64,000 nucleotides of DNA from Hyphomicrobiales bacterium (GTDB lineage: Bacteria > Pseudomonadota > Alphaproteobacteria > Rhizobiales > Rhizobiaceae): positions 1 through 64,000 of the forward strand of contig UCEY01000027.1 of NCBI GenBank assembly GCA_900471605.1, in the 5' to 3' direction. Below are positions 26,181-35,613 of this stretch, piece by piece; position 1 is the stretch's first letter; each line of letters begins with the position of its first letter. The notes beneath the pieces are model-generated. The model was not told the DNA's origin. It was given only the letters and a program-made list of their open reading frames with translations, and did no database searches. The position numbers and the translations under genes are program-made.

Positions 26181-27413
26181 TCAAAGGTTGCCTTGCCCGG
26201 CCCGCACATGCTCCATGCGAAAGCCGAGGCCGATCAGCCGGCCCGCAAGATGGGCAAGCAGCGGAAAGCGGGCGATGCCCCGGATGAAGCCCGGCGGGCC
26301 TTTGCTTTTCCGATCATCCGCCTGATCAGTGCGCCGGCTGCTCCTCATCATCAACTGCAGCTTCTGCGTCGCTCTGGTCGGAAAGCTGCGCCGCTTTTCG
26401 ACGGCGGCGAGATCGCCATCGGTCAGGCGCTTTTCCCGCAGGGGCGCGATCAAGATATTGGCGGCCGCCACTGCATCCTGGATCGCCAGATTGACACCGA
26501 CGCCGCCGATCGGCGACATCGCATGCGCCGCATCGCCGATGCAGATCAGCCCTGAGCGCCACCATTGCTTCAGCCGGTCGATCCGCACCGTGAGCAGGCT
26601 CGTGTCCTCGAAACTGCGGATTTCCTGCATTCGCTCCGCCGGCAGCGGCGAGACATCGGCCACCATCCGCCGGAAGGCCTCGATGCCCTTTTCGCGGATT
26701 TCCGCAAACGTGGTGCGGCGGATGATATAACCGCACTGCCAATAGTCGCCGCGGTCGATCAGCACGAAACCCTGGCGCGGGCCGGCATGGCCCATGACCT
26801 CATTGGGATCGCCCGGCTGTTTCGACAACTTCATCCAGACCACTTCGCTCGGAATGCCGAAACTCTCCACCTCGAGCCCCGCCTTTTCGCGGACGACGGA
26901 ATTGCGGCCGTCGGCGCCGACGACAAGCGTGGAGTGGATCGTGAGTTTTCCCTCGGGCGTCTCCAGGCTGAGGCCACGGATTACTCCCTGCTCCTCCAGC
27001 ACGTCGGCCACCTTCGCCTGCATGATCAGCCGGAAGTTCGGATAGGCTTGCGCCTTGGCCGCCAGAAAGCTCAGGAAATCCCATTGCGGCATGAAGGCGA
27101 TGAAGCGGTTCCTGACCGGCAGCCGTGAAAAGTCGGCGATCGTGATCGTCTTGCCGCCCATCTCGGCGGAGAGTTTTGGCGCCCGTGTGTGCGGCAGCCG
27201 CAAGAATTCGTCGATCAGGCCGAGCTCGTGCATCACCTCCAGCGTCGAGGGATGGATCGTGTCGCCGCGAAAATCACGCAGGAAATCCGCGTGCTTCTCG
27301 GCGACGACGACATCGACGCCGGTCCGCGCCAGCAGAAGGCCCAGCATCAGCCCCGCCGGACCTGCACCGGCAATCACACAGGTCGTCCGAATTTCACCTT
27401 GTTCGTTCATCAT
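26181..27413 (-). CDS. FAD-dependent aromatic-ring hydroxylase-like oxidoreductase
   Basis: A 410-aa flavoprotein of the PHBH/UbiH fold. It has the N-terminal dinucleotide motif VIAGAGPAGLMLGLLLARTG (GxGxxG at 16-21), the ADGRNS segment (LVVGADGRNSVVR) that touches FAD and NAD(P)H, and the GDAAHAMSPIGGVGVNLAIQ pyrophosphate-binding motif. Such enzymes hydroxylate phenolic or quinone-like substrates, and the substrate here is unknown. The start is placed at the tandem ATG 27413/27410. The frame extends upstream to 27452 without homology. It is divergent from dxr. Confidence 0.82.
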   Translation of the reverse strand: MMNEQGEIRTTCVIAGAGPAGLMLGLLLARTGVDVVVAEKHADFLRDFRGDTIHPSTLEVMHELGLIDEFLRLPHTRAPKLSAEMGGKTITIADFSRLPVRNRFIAFMPQWDFLSFLAAKAQAYPNFRLIMQAKVADVLEEQGVIRGLSLETPEGKLTIHSTLVVGADGRNSVVREKAGLEVESFGIPSEVVWMKLSKQPGDPNEVMGHAGPRQGFVLIDRGDYWQCGYIIRRTTFAEIREKGIEAFRRMVADVSPLPAERMQEIRSFEDTSLLTVRIDRLKQWWRSGLICIGDAAHAMSPIGGVGVNLAIQDAVAAANILIAPLREKRLTDGDLAAVEKRRSFPTRATQKLQLMMRSSRRTDQADDRKSKGPPGFIRGIARFPLLAHLAGRLIGLGFRMEHVRAGQGNL

Positions 27414-27543
27414 CCCACTTCGCGCAAAGACAATCCGTTGTGCAAGCTGCACTTGGTCGCAGCGGGGCCGAATTCAAGCCCGCTCTTGTGAGCCGCGGCT
27501 TTCGCTTGTAGACCGAGAACAGCTTTAGGAAATGGAAGACAGC

Positions 27544-28731
27544 ATGGCCGAAACCGGCAAGCGCCGCATCAGCATCCTCGGTTCCACCGGCTCGATCGGC
27601 GTCAATACGCTCGATGTGGTGAACCAGCTCGGCGGTCGCGAGGCCTTCGACGTCGTGGCGATCACCGGCAACAGCAATATCGCGCTTCTGGCGAAACAGG
27701 CGAAGGCATGCGGCGCCAAGCTCGCCGTAACGGCCGACGATCGCCAATATGCCGCACTGAAGAACGCTCTTGCCGGCACCGGTATCGAGGTCGCCGCCGG
27801 CCGCGAGGCGCTGATCGAGGCGGGCGCGCGGCCATCCGACTGGGTGATGGCCGCGATCGTCGGCACCGCCGGCCTTGCCCCGACGCTGGCCGCCGCGGAA
27901 CGCGGCGCCGATATCGCGCTCGCCAACAAGGAATGCCTCGTCTCGGCCGGCGAACTGTTCGTCAAGGCGGTCGCCGAGGGCGGCGGACGGCTGATCCCGG
28001 TGGACAGCGAGCACAGCGCCATCTTCCAGTCGCTCGAAGACGACCAGCACCATGCGGTCGAACGCATCGTGCTCACCGCCTCCGGCGGCCCTTTCCGCAC
28101 CTGGACCCGCGAGCAGATGGCGGGCGTGACGGCGGATATCGCCCGCGCCCACCCCAACTGGTCCATGGGCCTGAAAATCTCGATCGGCAGCGCCTCGATG
28201 TTCAACAAGGCGCTGGAGATGATCGAAGCGAAACATCTCTTCGACTTGAGGCCGGACCAGATCGAGGTGATCGTCCATCCCCAATCCGTCATCCATTCCA
28301 TGGTCGGTTATGCGGATGGATCGGTACTGGCCCAGCTCGGCTGTCCGGACATGCGCACCGCGATCGGTTACGCGCTGACCTATCCGAACCGCTCGAAGCT
28401 CGATGTCGAGCGGCTGGATTTCGCCAGGCTCGCCAGGCTCGATTTCGAGGCACCGGACGAGGTGCGCTTCCCGGCGCTTCACCTCGCCCGCACGGCGCTG
28501 GAACGCGGCGGCCTCCAGGGCGCGGTGATGAACGCGGCCGAGGAGATCTCCTTCCACGCCTTCTGCGCCGGCCGCATCGGTTTTCTTGAAATGGCCGATG
28601 TCGCAGAACGGGTCATGGACGACATGGCCGGGGTCGCTGCGGCGACGACAATGGACGAGGTGTTTGCTGCCGATGCCGAGGCGAGACGTCGGGCCGGAGA
28701 GATCGTCGCGCAGAAGGAGATGGCGGCTTAA
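27544..28731 (+). CDS. dxr: 1-deoxy-D-xylulose-5-phosphate reductoisomerase
   Basis: A 395-aa NADPH- and divalent-metal-dependent enzyme making 2-C-methyl-D-erythritol 4-phosphate, the committed step of the MEP isoprenoid route. It has the NADPH motif ILGSTGSIGVNT (about 11-22), the metal-binding PVDSEHSAIFQ (D154, E156), the flexible-loop HPNWSMG (203-209) and the SASMFNKALEMIEA metal ligand near 225. The ATG at 27544 has GGAAGA at good spacing. An ATG four codons upstream (27532) has its purine tract too close. It stands alone, divergent from the FAD oxidoreductase. Confidence 0.95.
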   Translation: MAETGKRRISILGSTGSIGVNTLDVVNQLGGREAFDVVAITGNSNIALLAKQAKACGAKLAVTADDRQYAALKNALAGTGIEVAAGREALIEAGARPSDWVMAAIVGTAGLAPTLAAAERGADIALANKECLVSAGELFVKAVAEGGGRLIPVDSEHSAIFQSLEDDQHHAVERIVLTASGGPFRTWTREQMAGVTADIARAHPNWSMGLKISIGSASMFNKALEMIEAKHLFDLRPDQIEVIVHPQSVIHSMVGYADGSVLAQLGCPDMRTAIGYALTYPNRSKLDVERLDFARLARLDFEAPDEVRFPALHLARTALERGGLQGAVMNAAEEISFHAFCAGRIGFLEMADVAERVMDDMAGVAAATTMDEVFAADAEARRRAGEIVAQKEMAA

Positions 28732-28899
28732 CCGTCCGTCACAGCCTCTCATCCGTCAAAGTCCTGGGCCGGCGCTCAAATTGCTTAAATCGGCCGGGGT
28801 AGGACATTACTTATTAAAGCTCAGCCCTACCGATAAAGTACATCCTTCAAACACCATTCGCACGTGGCATTATTTCCATGCGGATGGAGGCTTTGTATC

Positions 28900-29661
28900 G
28901 TGTACCAGTTCCTGAGCTATTGGATAGATCTTCCTGTTGTTGATGCACTTCAAAAGCTATCCCATCACAGCGAGATCGCGGATGCTGTTCTGGTAAAGAT
29001 TCTGACCAGACCAACATTCAAGATGTTCCCATGCGTCATCTTCGCAATGTATGTTTTCTTTTGCACCAGAGATGATCGGAAAAATGCATTTATATGCAAT
29101 CTGGTAATCGGGGCTATTCTGACGATAGCATCCAGCCGGCTGTTGCAGGATTTTCTCCCGGCGCGCCCGAGGCCACTTCACGCCAATATTCCCGATTTCA
29201 TTCCCCCCTTCGGCATAGGAGATGAAATCCTAAGGGACTGGAGTTCGTTTCCCAGCGATACCATGGCGTTAGCCATGGCCATGGCAACAGCTATCTTCCT
29301 GCATTCTCGGCGCCTCGGAGTGCTGTTTTTCATCTGGTCTATCGCGATCGTGGGTTTTCCGCGAATGTATGCAGGATTTCACTATATGACCGACGTTGTC
29401 GGCGGAGCATTTCTCGGCGTGGCGGGGACACTGCTGGTGGACAAGCTTCTCCGCAAACACCTCGTGAAAATGCTGCGATACTCCTTGGCCAATTATTTTT
29501 GGGTCACTAACGTCGCGCTGATTTTGTTTCTATTTCAGGCGGCAACCATGTTCGATGACCTGCGATCGTCAAGTAGCGAGCTCAAACGGGCCATACAGCA
29601 AGACTATCTCAAGATAGCTCGTGGACATGATGATATTACTGTCTCCGCGCGCCATAACTGA
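28900..29661 (+). CDS. PAP2 superfamily membrane protein with a degenerate motif 2
   Basis: A 253-aa polytopic protein of the type 2 phosphatidic acid phosphatase fold. RPRP of motif 1 lies at 89-92 (FLPARPRPLH). Motif 3 is intact as R155, H161 and D165 in PRMYAGFHYMTDVVGG. Motif 2 reads SSFPSDTMAL, with threonine where the catalytic-cycle histidine of PSGH/PSDH is expected, and motif 1 lacks its lysine. Relatives dephosphorylate lipid phosphates such as undecaprenyl pyrophosphate. The start is a GTG at 28900 with GGAGG nine bases upstream. Base composition is clearly more AT-rich than neighbouring genes. A final hydrophobic segment follows the domain. Activity is uncertain. Confidence 0.75.
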   Translation: MYQFLSYWIDLPVVDALQKLSHHSEIADAVLVKILTRPTFKMFPCVIFAMYVFFCTRDDRKNAFICNLVIGAILTIASSRLLQDFLPARPRPLHANIPDFIPPFGIGDEILRDWSSFPSDTMALAMAMATAIFLHSRRLGVLFFIWSIAIVGFPRMYAGFHYMTDVVGGAFLGVAGTLLVDKLLRKHLVKMLRYSLANYFWVTNVALILFLFQAATMFDDLRSSSSELKRAIQQDYLKIARGHDDITVSARHN

Positions 29662-29697
29662 GAGCGCAACCTTATCGAATAAAGGATACCAGCACGA

Positions 29698-30912
29698 CTA
29701 AGCCACGTGCCGCGCCAGCGCGCAGCGCGACCAGAGCTGGTGCAGCGAGCCGACCAGGTGCTCGATATCCGCATCGCTGTGCAGCGGCGTCGGGGTGATG
29801 CGCAGGCGTTCGGTCTTGCGCGGCACGGTCGGATAGTTGATCGGCTGCACATAGACGTTGCAGGTGTCGAGCAGGATATCCGAGATCCACTTGCACTTGG
29901 CCGCGTCCCCGACCATGACCGGAACGATATGGCTCGGGTTGTGCATATGCGGAATGCCCTGGTGGTCGAGCATCATGCGCAGTTTTCTGACGCGGTCCTG
30001 ATGGCGGACACGCTCGAACGGGCTTGCCTTCAGATGCCGGATCGAGGCGATCGCCCCGGCTGCCAGCGTCGGCGGCAGGGCGGTGGTGAAGATGAAGCCC
30101 GAGGCGAAGGAGCGGATGAAATCACAGAGCGCGCTGGAGGCGGCGATATAACCGCCCATCACGCCAAAAGCCTTGCCGAGCGTGCCTTCGATGATCGTCA
30201 CACGGTCCATCAGGCCTTCGCGTTCGGCAATGCCGCCGCCGCGCGGGCCGTACATGCCGACCGCATGCACTTCGTCGAGATAGGTCATCGCGCCGTATTT
30301 GTCGGCAAGGTCACAGATGTCCTTGATCGGCGAGATGTCGCCGTCCATCGAATAGACGCTTTCGAAGGCGATCAGCTTCGGCGCGTTCGGATCGGCGGCC
30401 GCCAGCTTGGCTTCGAGGTCATTGAGGTCGTTGTGCTTCCAGATCACCCGTTCGCACTTGGCGTAACGGATGCCCTCGATCATCGAGGCGTGGTTCAGCG
30501 CGTCGGAGAAAATGATCAGGCCGGGGATCTTCTGGCCAAGCGTGCCGAGCGTCGCCCAGTTCGACATATAGCCGGAATTGAAGATCAGGCCGGCTTCCTT
30601 GCCGTGCAGGTCGGCAAGCTCCTGCTCCAGCATGACGTGGTAGTGTGTGGTGCCAGAAATATTCCGGGTGCCTCCCGCACCCGCGCCACAGTGATCGATG
30701 GCTTCCTTCATCGCCTCGATCACGGCGGGGTGCTGGCCCATGCCGAGATAATCGTTGGAACACCAGACGGTCACTTCCTTCGGGCCATCGGGAGTATGGC
30801 GCGTGGCGCGGGGAAAATTGCCGCGGTGCCTCTCCAGATCGGCGAACACGCGGTAACGGCCTTCACCATGAAGCCCGTCCAGTTCGCTCTTGAAAAATGC
30901 CTCGAAGTCCAT
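29698..30912 (-). CDS. hemA: 5-aminolevulinate synthase
   Basis: A 404-aa PLP enzyme condensing glycine and succinyl-CoA to 5-aminolevulinate, the C4 entry to heme and B12 synthesis in alphaproteobacteria. Visible are the [12 protein letters not shown] and [13 protein letters not shown] substrate region, the PLP aspartate in [12 protein letters not shown] (213-217) and the Schiff-base lysine K247 in [14 protein letters not shown]. The MDFEAFF start (30912) is the rhizobial HemA N-terminus, and an ATG at 30918 also has GGAG upstream. An FNR/FixK-type box lies about 150 bp upstream, suggesting oxygen-responsive expression. PAP2 converges from downstream. Confidence 0.96.
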   Translation of the reverse strand: MDFEAFFKSELDGLHGEGRYRVFADLERHRGNFPRATRHTPDGPKEVTVWCSNDYLGMGQHPAVIEAMKEAIDHCGAGAGGTRNISGTTHYHVMLEQELADLHGKEAGLIFNSGYMSNWATLGTLGQKIPGLIIFSDALNHASMIEGIRYAKCERVIWKHNDLNDLEAKLAAADPNAPKLIAFESVYSMDGDISPIKDICDLADKYGAMTYLDEVHAVGMYGPRGGGIAEREGLMDRVTIIEGTLGKAFGVMGGYIAASSALCDFIRSFASGFIFTTALPPTLAAGAIASIRHLKASPFERVRHQDRVRKLRMMLDHQGIPHMHNPSHIVPVMVGDAAKCKWISDILLDTCNVYVQPINYPTVPRKTERLRITPTPLHSDADIEHLVGSLHQLWSRCALARHVA

Positions 30913-31063
30913 GCTCATCACACTCCAGAACCTGCTTCGGTTTTGGTTTCAGCCGCGCTTTTCGTCAACCCCGGACCGCGCGAATAGAACCAACCTGCGG
31001 CAAAAGGCCCGCTTTTTTTGAATTATTCCAATAAAAAGGTAAGCGATTTCGAAAATGTGAGAA

Positions 31064-31077
31064 TTGATCCACGTCAA
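31064..31077 (-). promoter_or_regulatory. FNR/FixK-type anaerobox upstream of hemA
   Basis: TTGATCCACGTCAA matches the consensus TTGAT-N4-ATCAA in nine of ten specified positions. It lies about 150 bp upstream of the hemA start, just past the terminator of the cox-like operon, so hemA is the only sensible target. FnrN/FixK control of hemA is known in several rhizobia. Binding here is inferred. Confidence 0.55.
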
Positions 31078-31082
31078 GCAGC

Positions 31083-31110
31083 AAAAAGAAGAGCGGTGTT
31101 CCCCGCTCTT
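31083..31110 (-). terminator. Terminator of the cox-like operon
   Basis: The perfect eight-base stem AAGAGCGG/CCGCTCTT (31089-31096 with 31103-31110) has a six-base loop. On the minus strand it is followed by TTCTTTTT. It lies 31 bp beyond the coxM-like stop. Confidence 0.75.
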
Positions 31111-31140
31111 CCAGGCTTTTACCGATGCTCTCGATTCGCC

Positions 31141-31938
31141 TCAACCGGCAGACGCCACCGCCCTTTTCGCCATGACCTTCACGAGGTTGGCGCGGTATTC
31201 GGCGTTCGCATGCAGGTCCGACATCAGGTTGGAGGGGTCGACCGCGACATTGTTCAGCGCATCCGGCGACCAGTTGGAAGCCAGCGCCTGCTCGAAGCCC
31301 GGATGACGGAAGACCCCGGACGAGCCGGCGCCCGTCACCGCAGCGCGAACGCCGCCGGCAGTGCTGGCCACGAACACGCCCGTCATTGCAAAACGCGAGG
31401 CCGGATTGTTGAACTTGGCGTAACCCGCCTTTTCCGGCGCCTCGAATGTGACCGACGTCACCATCTCGCCCTCCTCCAGCGCCGTCTCGAAAAGACCGGT
31501 GAAGAAGTCGTCGGCCGAAATCGAACGGCGGTCGGTGACAATGGTCGCGCCGAGCCCGAGCAGGCCGGCGGGGTAGTCCGCGGCCGGATCGTTGTTGGCG
31601 ATCGAACCGCCGATCGTGCCCATGTGGCGCACATGCGGATCGCCGATATGCCCTGCGAGCTTGCAGATCGCCGGACAGATGGCGGCAAGCTCGCGCGAAG
31701 CGGCCACGTCCGCATGCGGCGTGGCGGCGCCGATCGTCACCTTGCGGCCTTCGATCCGGATACCCCGGATTGCCGGAATGTGGCGAAGATCGATCAGGTC
31801 GCTCGGCGCGGCGAGCCGCTGCTTCATGGTCGAGATCAGCGTCATGCCGCCGGAGAGGTATTTGCCTTCCTCATTGGCGGACTTGAGCTTGACGGCATCT
31901 TCCACCGAGGATGCACGATGATAGCTGGTAGCGTACAT
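31141..31938 (-). CDS. coxM: Molybdenum hydroxylase FAD-binding subunit (CoxM-like)
   Basis: A 265-aa medium subunit of a CO dehydrogenase/xanthine dehydrogenase-type enzyme. It binds FAD through AGLLGLGATIV-type and GGMTLIST (about 30-37) motifs, with the typical HVRHMGTIGGSIANNDPAADYPA block at about 105-127. It passes electrons from the iron-sulfur subunit to an acceptor. Length is slightly below the usual 285-290 aa. It is the third gene of the S-L-M set on this strand, 12 bp after coxL, and is followed by a terminator. The physiological substrate is not known (see coxL). Confidence 0.85.
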   Translation of the reverse strand: MYATSYHRASSVEDAVKLKSANEEGKYLSGGMTLISTMKQRLAAPSDLIDLRHIPAIRGIRIEGRKVTIGAATPHADVAASRELAAICPAICKLAGHIGDPHVRHMGTIGGSIANNDPAADYPAGLLGLGATIVTDRRSISADDFFTGLFETALEEGEMVTSVTFEAPEKAGYAKFNNPASRFAMTGVFVASTAGGVRAAVTGAGSSGVFRHPGFEQALASNWSPDALNNVAVDPSNLMSDLHANAEYRANLVKVMAKRAVASAG

Positions 31939-31950
31939 GTCTGTTTCTCC

Positions 31951-34296
31951 TCAGTGAGCCGCGTGCAATGCCTGCCAGACCTTCATCGGGGTCGCCGGCA
32001 TGGTGAGCCTGTCATGGCCGATCGCATCGGTGATGGCGTTGATCAGCGCCGGTGGCGAACCGATCGCTCCTGCCTCGCCGCAACCCTTGATGCCGAGCGG
32101 ATTGCTGGGGCAAGGCGTGTTCTGGTGCGAGAGGCTGAACGACGGCAGGTCGTCGGCGCGCGGCATGGCATAATCCATGTAGCTTGCCGTCAGAAGCTGG
32201 CCGTTCGCGTCATACTGGACGTTCTCGAGCAGCGCCTGGCCGACCCCCTGGGCAATGCCGCCATGCACCTGCCCCTCGACGATCATCGGGTTGATGATAT
32301 TGCCGAAATCGTCGGCCGCGACGAACTGGACGATATCCGTCTCGCCGGTATCCGGATCGATCTCCACCTCGGCAATGTAGCAGCCGGCGGGGAAGGTGAA
32401 GTTGGAAGGGTCGTAGAAGGCGGTTTCCTTCAGGCCCGGCTCCATGCCCGAAGGCAGGTTGTGGGCGGTATAGGAGGCGAGCGCCACCTGGAACCACGGC
32501 ACCGCCTTGTCGGTGCCGGCGACCTTCAATTCACCATTCTCGATGACGATATCCTCTTCGGATGCCTCCATCAGATGCGCGGCGATCTTCTTCGCCTTGG
32601 CCTCGACCTTGTCGAGCGCCTTGACGATCGCCGACATGCCGACCGCGCCGGAGCGCGAGCCGTAGGTGCCCATGCCCATCTGCACCTTGTCGGTATCCCC
32701 GTGCACGATGTTGATGCTCTCGATCGGCACGCCGAGGCGGCCGGCGACAAGCTGCGCGAACGTGGTTTCATGGCCCTGGCCATGGCTGTGGGAACCGGTC
32801 AGCACTTCGATCGTGCCGACCGCATTGACCCGCACTTCGGCGGATTCCCAAAGGCCGACGCCGGCGCCGAGCGAACCGACCGCAGCCGATGGCGCAATGC
32901 CGCAGGCCTCGATATAGCAGCTCATGCCGATGCCGCGCTTCTTGCCCCGGGCTTCCGATTGCGACCGCCGAGCGGCAAAACCCGCCCAGTCGGCCGCCTG
33001 CATGGCCGCGTTCAGGGAGGCTTCGTAGTCACCCGCGTCGTAGTTCATGATGACGGGCGTCTGGTGCGGGAAGGAGCGGATGAAGTTTGTCTTGCGCAGT
33101 TCCGCCGGCGAGACGCCGAGTTCGCGGGCCGCCGCCTCCATCGTTCGTTCCAACAGATAGGTCGCTTCCGGGCGGCCGGCGCCGCGATAGGCGTCGACAG
33201 GCACCGTGTTGGTATAGACGGTGCGGACATTGGCATGGATCGCCGGGATGTCATACTGGCCGGACAGCAGCGTCGCATAAAGATAGGTCGGCACCGCCGA
33301 GGAGAACAGCGACATATAGGCGCCGAGATTGGCGATCGTATCGACCTTCAGCGCCGTGATCCGGTTGTTGGCGTCAAAGGCCATCTTCACCTTCGACACA
33401 TGGTCGCGGCCATGCGCGTCGGTCAGGAAGGCCTCGGTACGGTCGGACGTCCATTTCACCGGCACGCCGGTCTTTTTCGAGGCCCAGAGACAGATGATCT
33501 CTTCCGGATAGATATAGATCTTCGAGCCGAAACCGCCGCCGACATCAGGCGCGATGACGCGCAGCTTGTTTTCCGGCGCGACATTGTAGAACGCGCTCAT
33601 CACCAGCCGCGCCACATGCGGGTTCTGGCTGGTCGTGTAACAGGTATAGTGATCCTCCGCCGTATCGTAGATGCCGAGCGTGGCGCGCGGCTCCATCGGG
33701 TTTGGCGACAGGCGGTTGTTGTGGATCTCGATCTCGGTGACGTGAGCAGCCGAGGCGATCGCCTTGTCGACCGCATCCGGCTCGCCGATCTGCCAGTCGA
33801 AGATCAGGTTGCCGGGAGCTTCCGGGTGGATCTGCGGCGCGCCGGAGGCAAGCGCTGCAACGGCTTCTGTCACGGCCGGAAGCTGCTCGTAGTCGATAAC
33901 CACCGCCTCCGCAGCATCACGGGCCTCGCCGGAGGAGTCCGCAACCACGATCGCGATCGCATCGCCCACGTAACGCACGGTATCGACGGCCAGCGGACGC
34001 CAGGCGCCCATCTTCATCGGCGTCCCGTCCTTCGAATGGATCATCCAGCCGCAGATGAGATTGCCGATGCCATCCGCCTGGAGCTGCTTGCCGTCGAGCA
34101 CGTCGATCACGCCCGGCATGGCCTTCGCCGCGGTCGCATCGATGTTCCTGATCTTCGCATGCCCATAGGGACTGCGGACGAAGTAGGCATATTTCATGCC
34201 CGGGACGGTCATGTCGTCCGTATACCGGCCCTTGCCGGTCAGGAAGCGCTTGTCTTCCTTGCGGGTAACGCGTGCACCGATTCCTTCAACACCCAT
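31951..34296 (-). CDS. coxL: Molybdopterin-binding large subunit, form II CoxL-like
   Basis: A catalytic subunit of about 781 aa in the xanthine oxidase family. N-terminal a/b-hammerhead domain (GARVTRKEDKRFLTGKGRY) is followed by the molybdopterin domains with GGGFGSK, GQGHETTFAQL and the catalytic glutamate segment GCGEAGAIGSP. The active-site loop reads AYRGAGRPEA, the form II signature, not the AYxCSFR of true CO dehydrogenase. Substrate is therefore unlikely to be proven CO and may be a purine, aldehyde or N-heterocycle. ATG at 34296 has GGAGG at eight-base spacing. ATG at 34302 is too close to it. Its gene lies between coxS and coxM. Confidence 0.87.
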   Translation of the reverse strand: MGVEGIGARVTRKEDKRFLTGKGRYTDDMTVPGMKYAYFVRSPYGHAKIRNIDATAAKAMPGVIDVLDGKQLQADGIGNLICGWMIHSKDGTPMKMGAWRPLAVDTVRYVGDAIAIVVADSSGEARDAAEAVVIDYEQLPAVTEAVAALASGAPQIHPEAPGNLIFDWQIGEPDAVDKAIASAAHVTEIEIHNNRLSPNPMEPRATLGIYDTAEDHYTCYTTSQNPHVARLVMSAFYNVAPENKLRVIAPDVGGGFGSKIYIYPEEIICLWASKKTGVPVKWTSDRTEAFLTDAHGRDHVSKVKMAFDANNRITALKVDTIANLGAYMSLFSSAVPTYLYATLLSGQYDIPAIHANVRTVYTNTVPVDAYRGAGRPEATYLLERTMEAAARELGVSPAELRKTNFIRSFPHQTPVIMNYDAGDYEASLNAAMQAADWAGFAARRSQSEARGKKRGIGMSCYIEACGIAPSAAVGSLGAGVGLWESAEVRVNAVGTIEVLTGSHSHGQGHETTFAQLVAGRLGVPIESINIVHGDTDKVQMGMGTYGSRSGAVGMSAIVKALDKVEAKAKKIAAHLMEASEEDIVIENGELKVAGTDKAVPWFQVALASYTAHNLPSGMEPGLKETAFYDPSNFTFPAGCYIAEVEIDPDTGETDIVQFVAADDFGNIINPMIVEGQVHGGIAQGVGQALLENVQYDANGQLLTASYMDYAMPRADDLPSFSLSHQNTPCPSNPLGIKGCGEAGAIGSPPALINAITDAIGHDRLTMPATPMKVWQALHAAH

Positions 34297-34324
34297 TTTC
34301 ATCTCCTCCCGAGATGGTGGTTAA

Positions 34325-34415
34325 GTGAGTAGTGATTAGGAATTAGTCGGTAGCAAGCAGTTCAAGCCAAAGCGGCGCGTGAACCACTGCTCACTAACGA
34401 CTACTCGCTACTCAC
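34325..34415. repeat. Inverted repeat between the coxS-like and coxL-like genes
   Basis: GTGAGTAGTGATTAG from 34325 is matched in inverted form by a sequence ending CTACTCAC at 34415 (13 of 15 positions, with a perfect outer eight). The 3' arm abuts the coxS stop codon, and the other lies about 20 bases from the coxL Shine-Dalgarno. It could fold in the operon mRNA. The repeating GAGTAGTGA character suggests degenerate short-repeat DNA rather than a terminator, as no T run follows. Confidence 0.5.
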
Positions 34416-34904
<489 letters not shown>

Positions 34905-35220
34905 ATTGTCCTCCTCGCGTCCCTCCCGGACACGCGCCCATCATTTGCTTTTTTAATTAGCGGATCAACCGCTACTTTGTATGGAATCGGCAATATTTTG
35001 GCCCGCGATCTGACAGGTCGCCACGTTACGATTCCGCGGGATGCCGTGGTAACCATCGGCAAGACAAAAGCAAAAATCCTGGCGTAAAATATTGAGCTCA
35101 TATGGACTCTTCCACATCGCGACCTATTGTTCCCCTTGATGGTTGCTGCAGTATTGGCCGACGGAAACGTCTGACGCCTGCAAGACAGCCGGGCAAACGA
35201 AGAACAAACAGGAGGATCTC
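34905..35220 (+). other. 316-bp divergent spacer between coxS and a lipoprotein gene
   Basis: No coding frame is supported here. The cox-proximal side is AT-rich, and a small palindrome AGCGG-N5-CCGCT sits at 34959-34973. The region must hold both promoters. I cannot assign -35/-10 boxes with confidence. An AGGAGG Shine-Dalgarno lies just before 35221. Confidence 0.4.
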
Positions 35221-35484
35221 ATGAAGAAAGCCTTGGTGCTTTTGATGGTCGGCGCGTCGCTCGCGAGCTGCACGGCAACTGAACAGGGCGCCGGTATTGG
35301 CGCGGCATCCGGCGCCGTGATCGGTGGCCTGGCCACCGGCAACGTTCGCGGCGCCGCCGTGGGCGCTGCGATCGGTGGTGTTTCCGGCGCCTTGATCGGC
35401 TCCGTCGCCGAACAGCCGGGGCAGTGCTACTACCGCGACCGCTACGGCCGCCGCTATATCGACAGCTGCCCGCGCCGTTACTGA
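35221..35484 (+). CDS. Small glycine-zipper lipoprotein
   Basis: An 87-aa lipoprotein. The signal MKKALVLLMVGASLASC has its lipobox cysteine at 17 (LASC), followed by a glycine-zipper segment (GAGIGAASGAVIGGLATG, GAAVGAAIGGVSGALIGS). The C-terminus is short with aromatic and arginine residues (CYYRDRYGRRYIDSCPRRY) and two cysteines that could pair. It resembles the Omp10/17-kDa-antigen-like and YMGG/glycine-zipper outer-membrane proteins of alphaproteobacteria, whose roles are structural or unknown. A strong Shine-Dalgarno precedes the ATG and a strong terminator follows, so it is a monocistronic, probably well-expressed unit. Confidence 0.85.
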   Translation: MKKALVLLMVGASLASCTATEQGAGIGAASGAVIGGLATGNVRGAAVGAAIGGVSGALIGSVAEQPGQCYYRDRYGRRYIDSCPRRY

Positions 35485-35513
35485 CAAACGCGTGGATTGC
35501 ATGAGAAAATGTG

Positions 35514-35540
35514 GCCTCGGAGCACGCTCCGGGGCTTTTT
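35514..35540 (+). terminator. Terminator after the glycine-zipper lipoprotein
   Basis: The nine-base stem GCCTCGGAG/CTCCGGGGC (one T-G pair) has a four-base loop and is followed by TTTTTCTTT. It lies 29 bp after the stop. Confidence 0.8.
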
Positions 35541-35613
35541 CTTTCATGAAATCATTGCCAAGGGGTACCCGGCTCCACCTTTTGCAGTTAGATAGGTCGC
35601 TTCGTCGGATGCT

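Noticed and set aside
31951-34296. True aerobic CO dehydrogenase large subunit
   Set aside because: The active-site loop is AYRGAGR (form II), not the AYxCSFR loop of CO-oxidising form I enzymes.
31018-34332. Very long forward open frame (about 1100 codons) opposite the cox-like genes
   Set aside because: It is antisense to three well-defined genes, has no domain and shows the Arg/Asp/His-rich composition typical of the complementary frame of GC-rich coding DNA.
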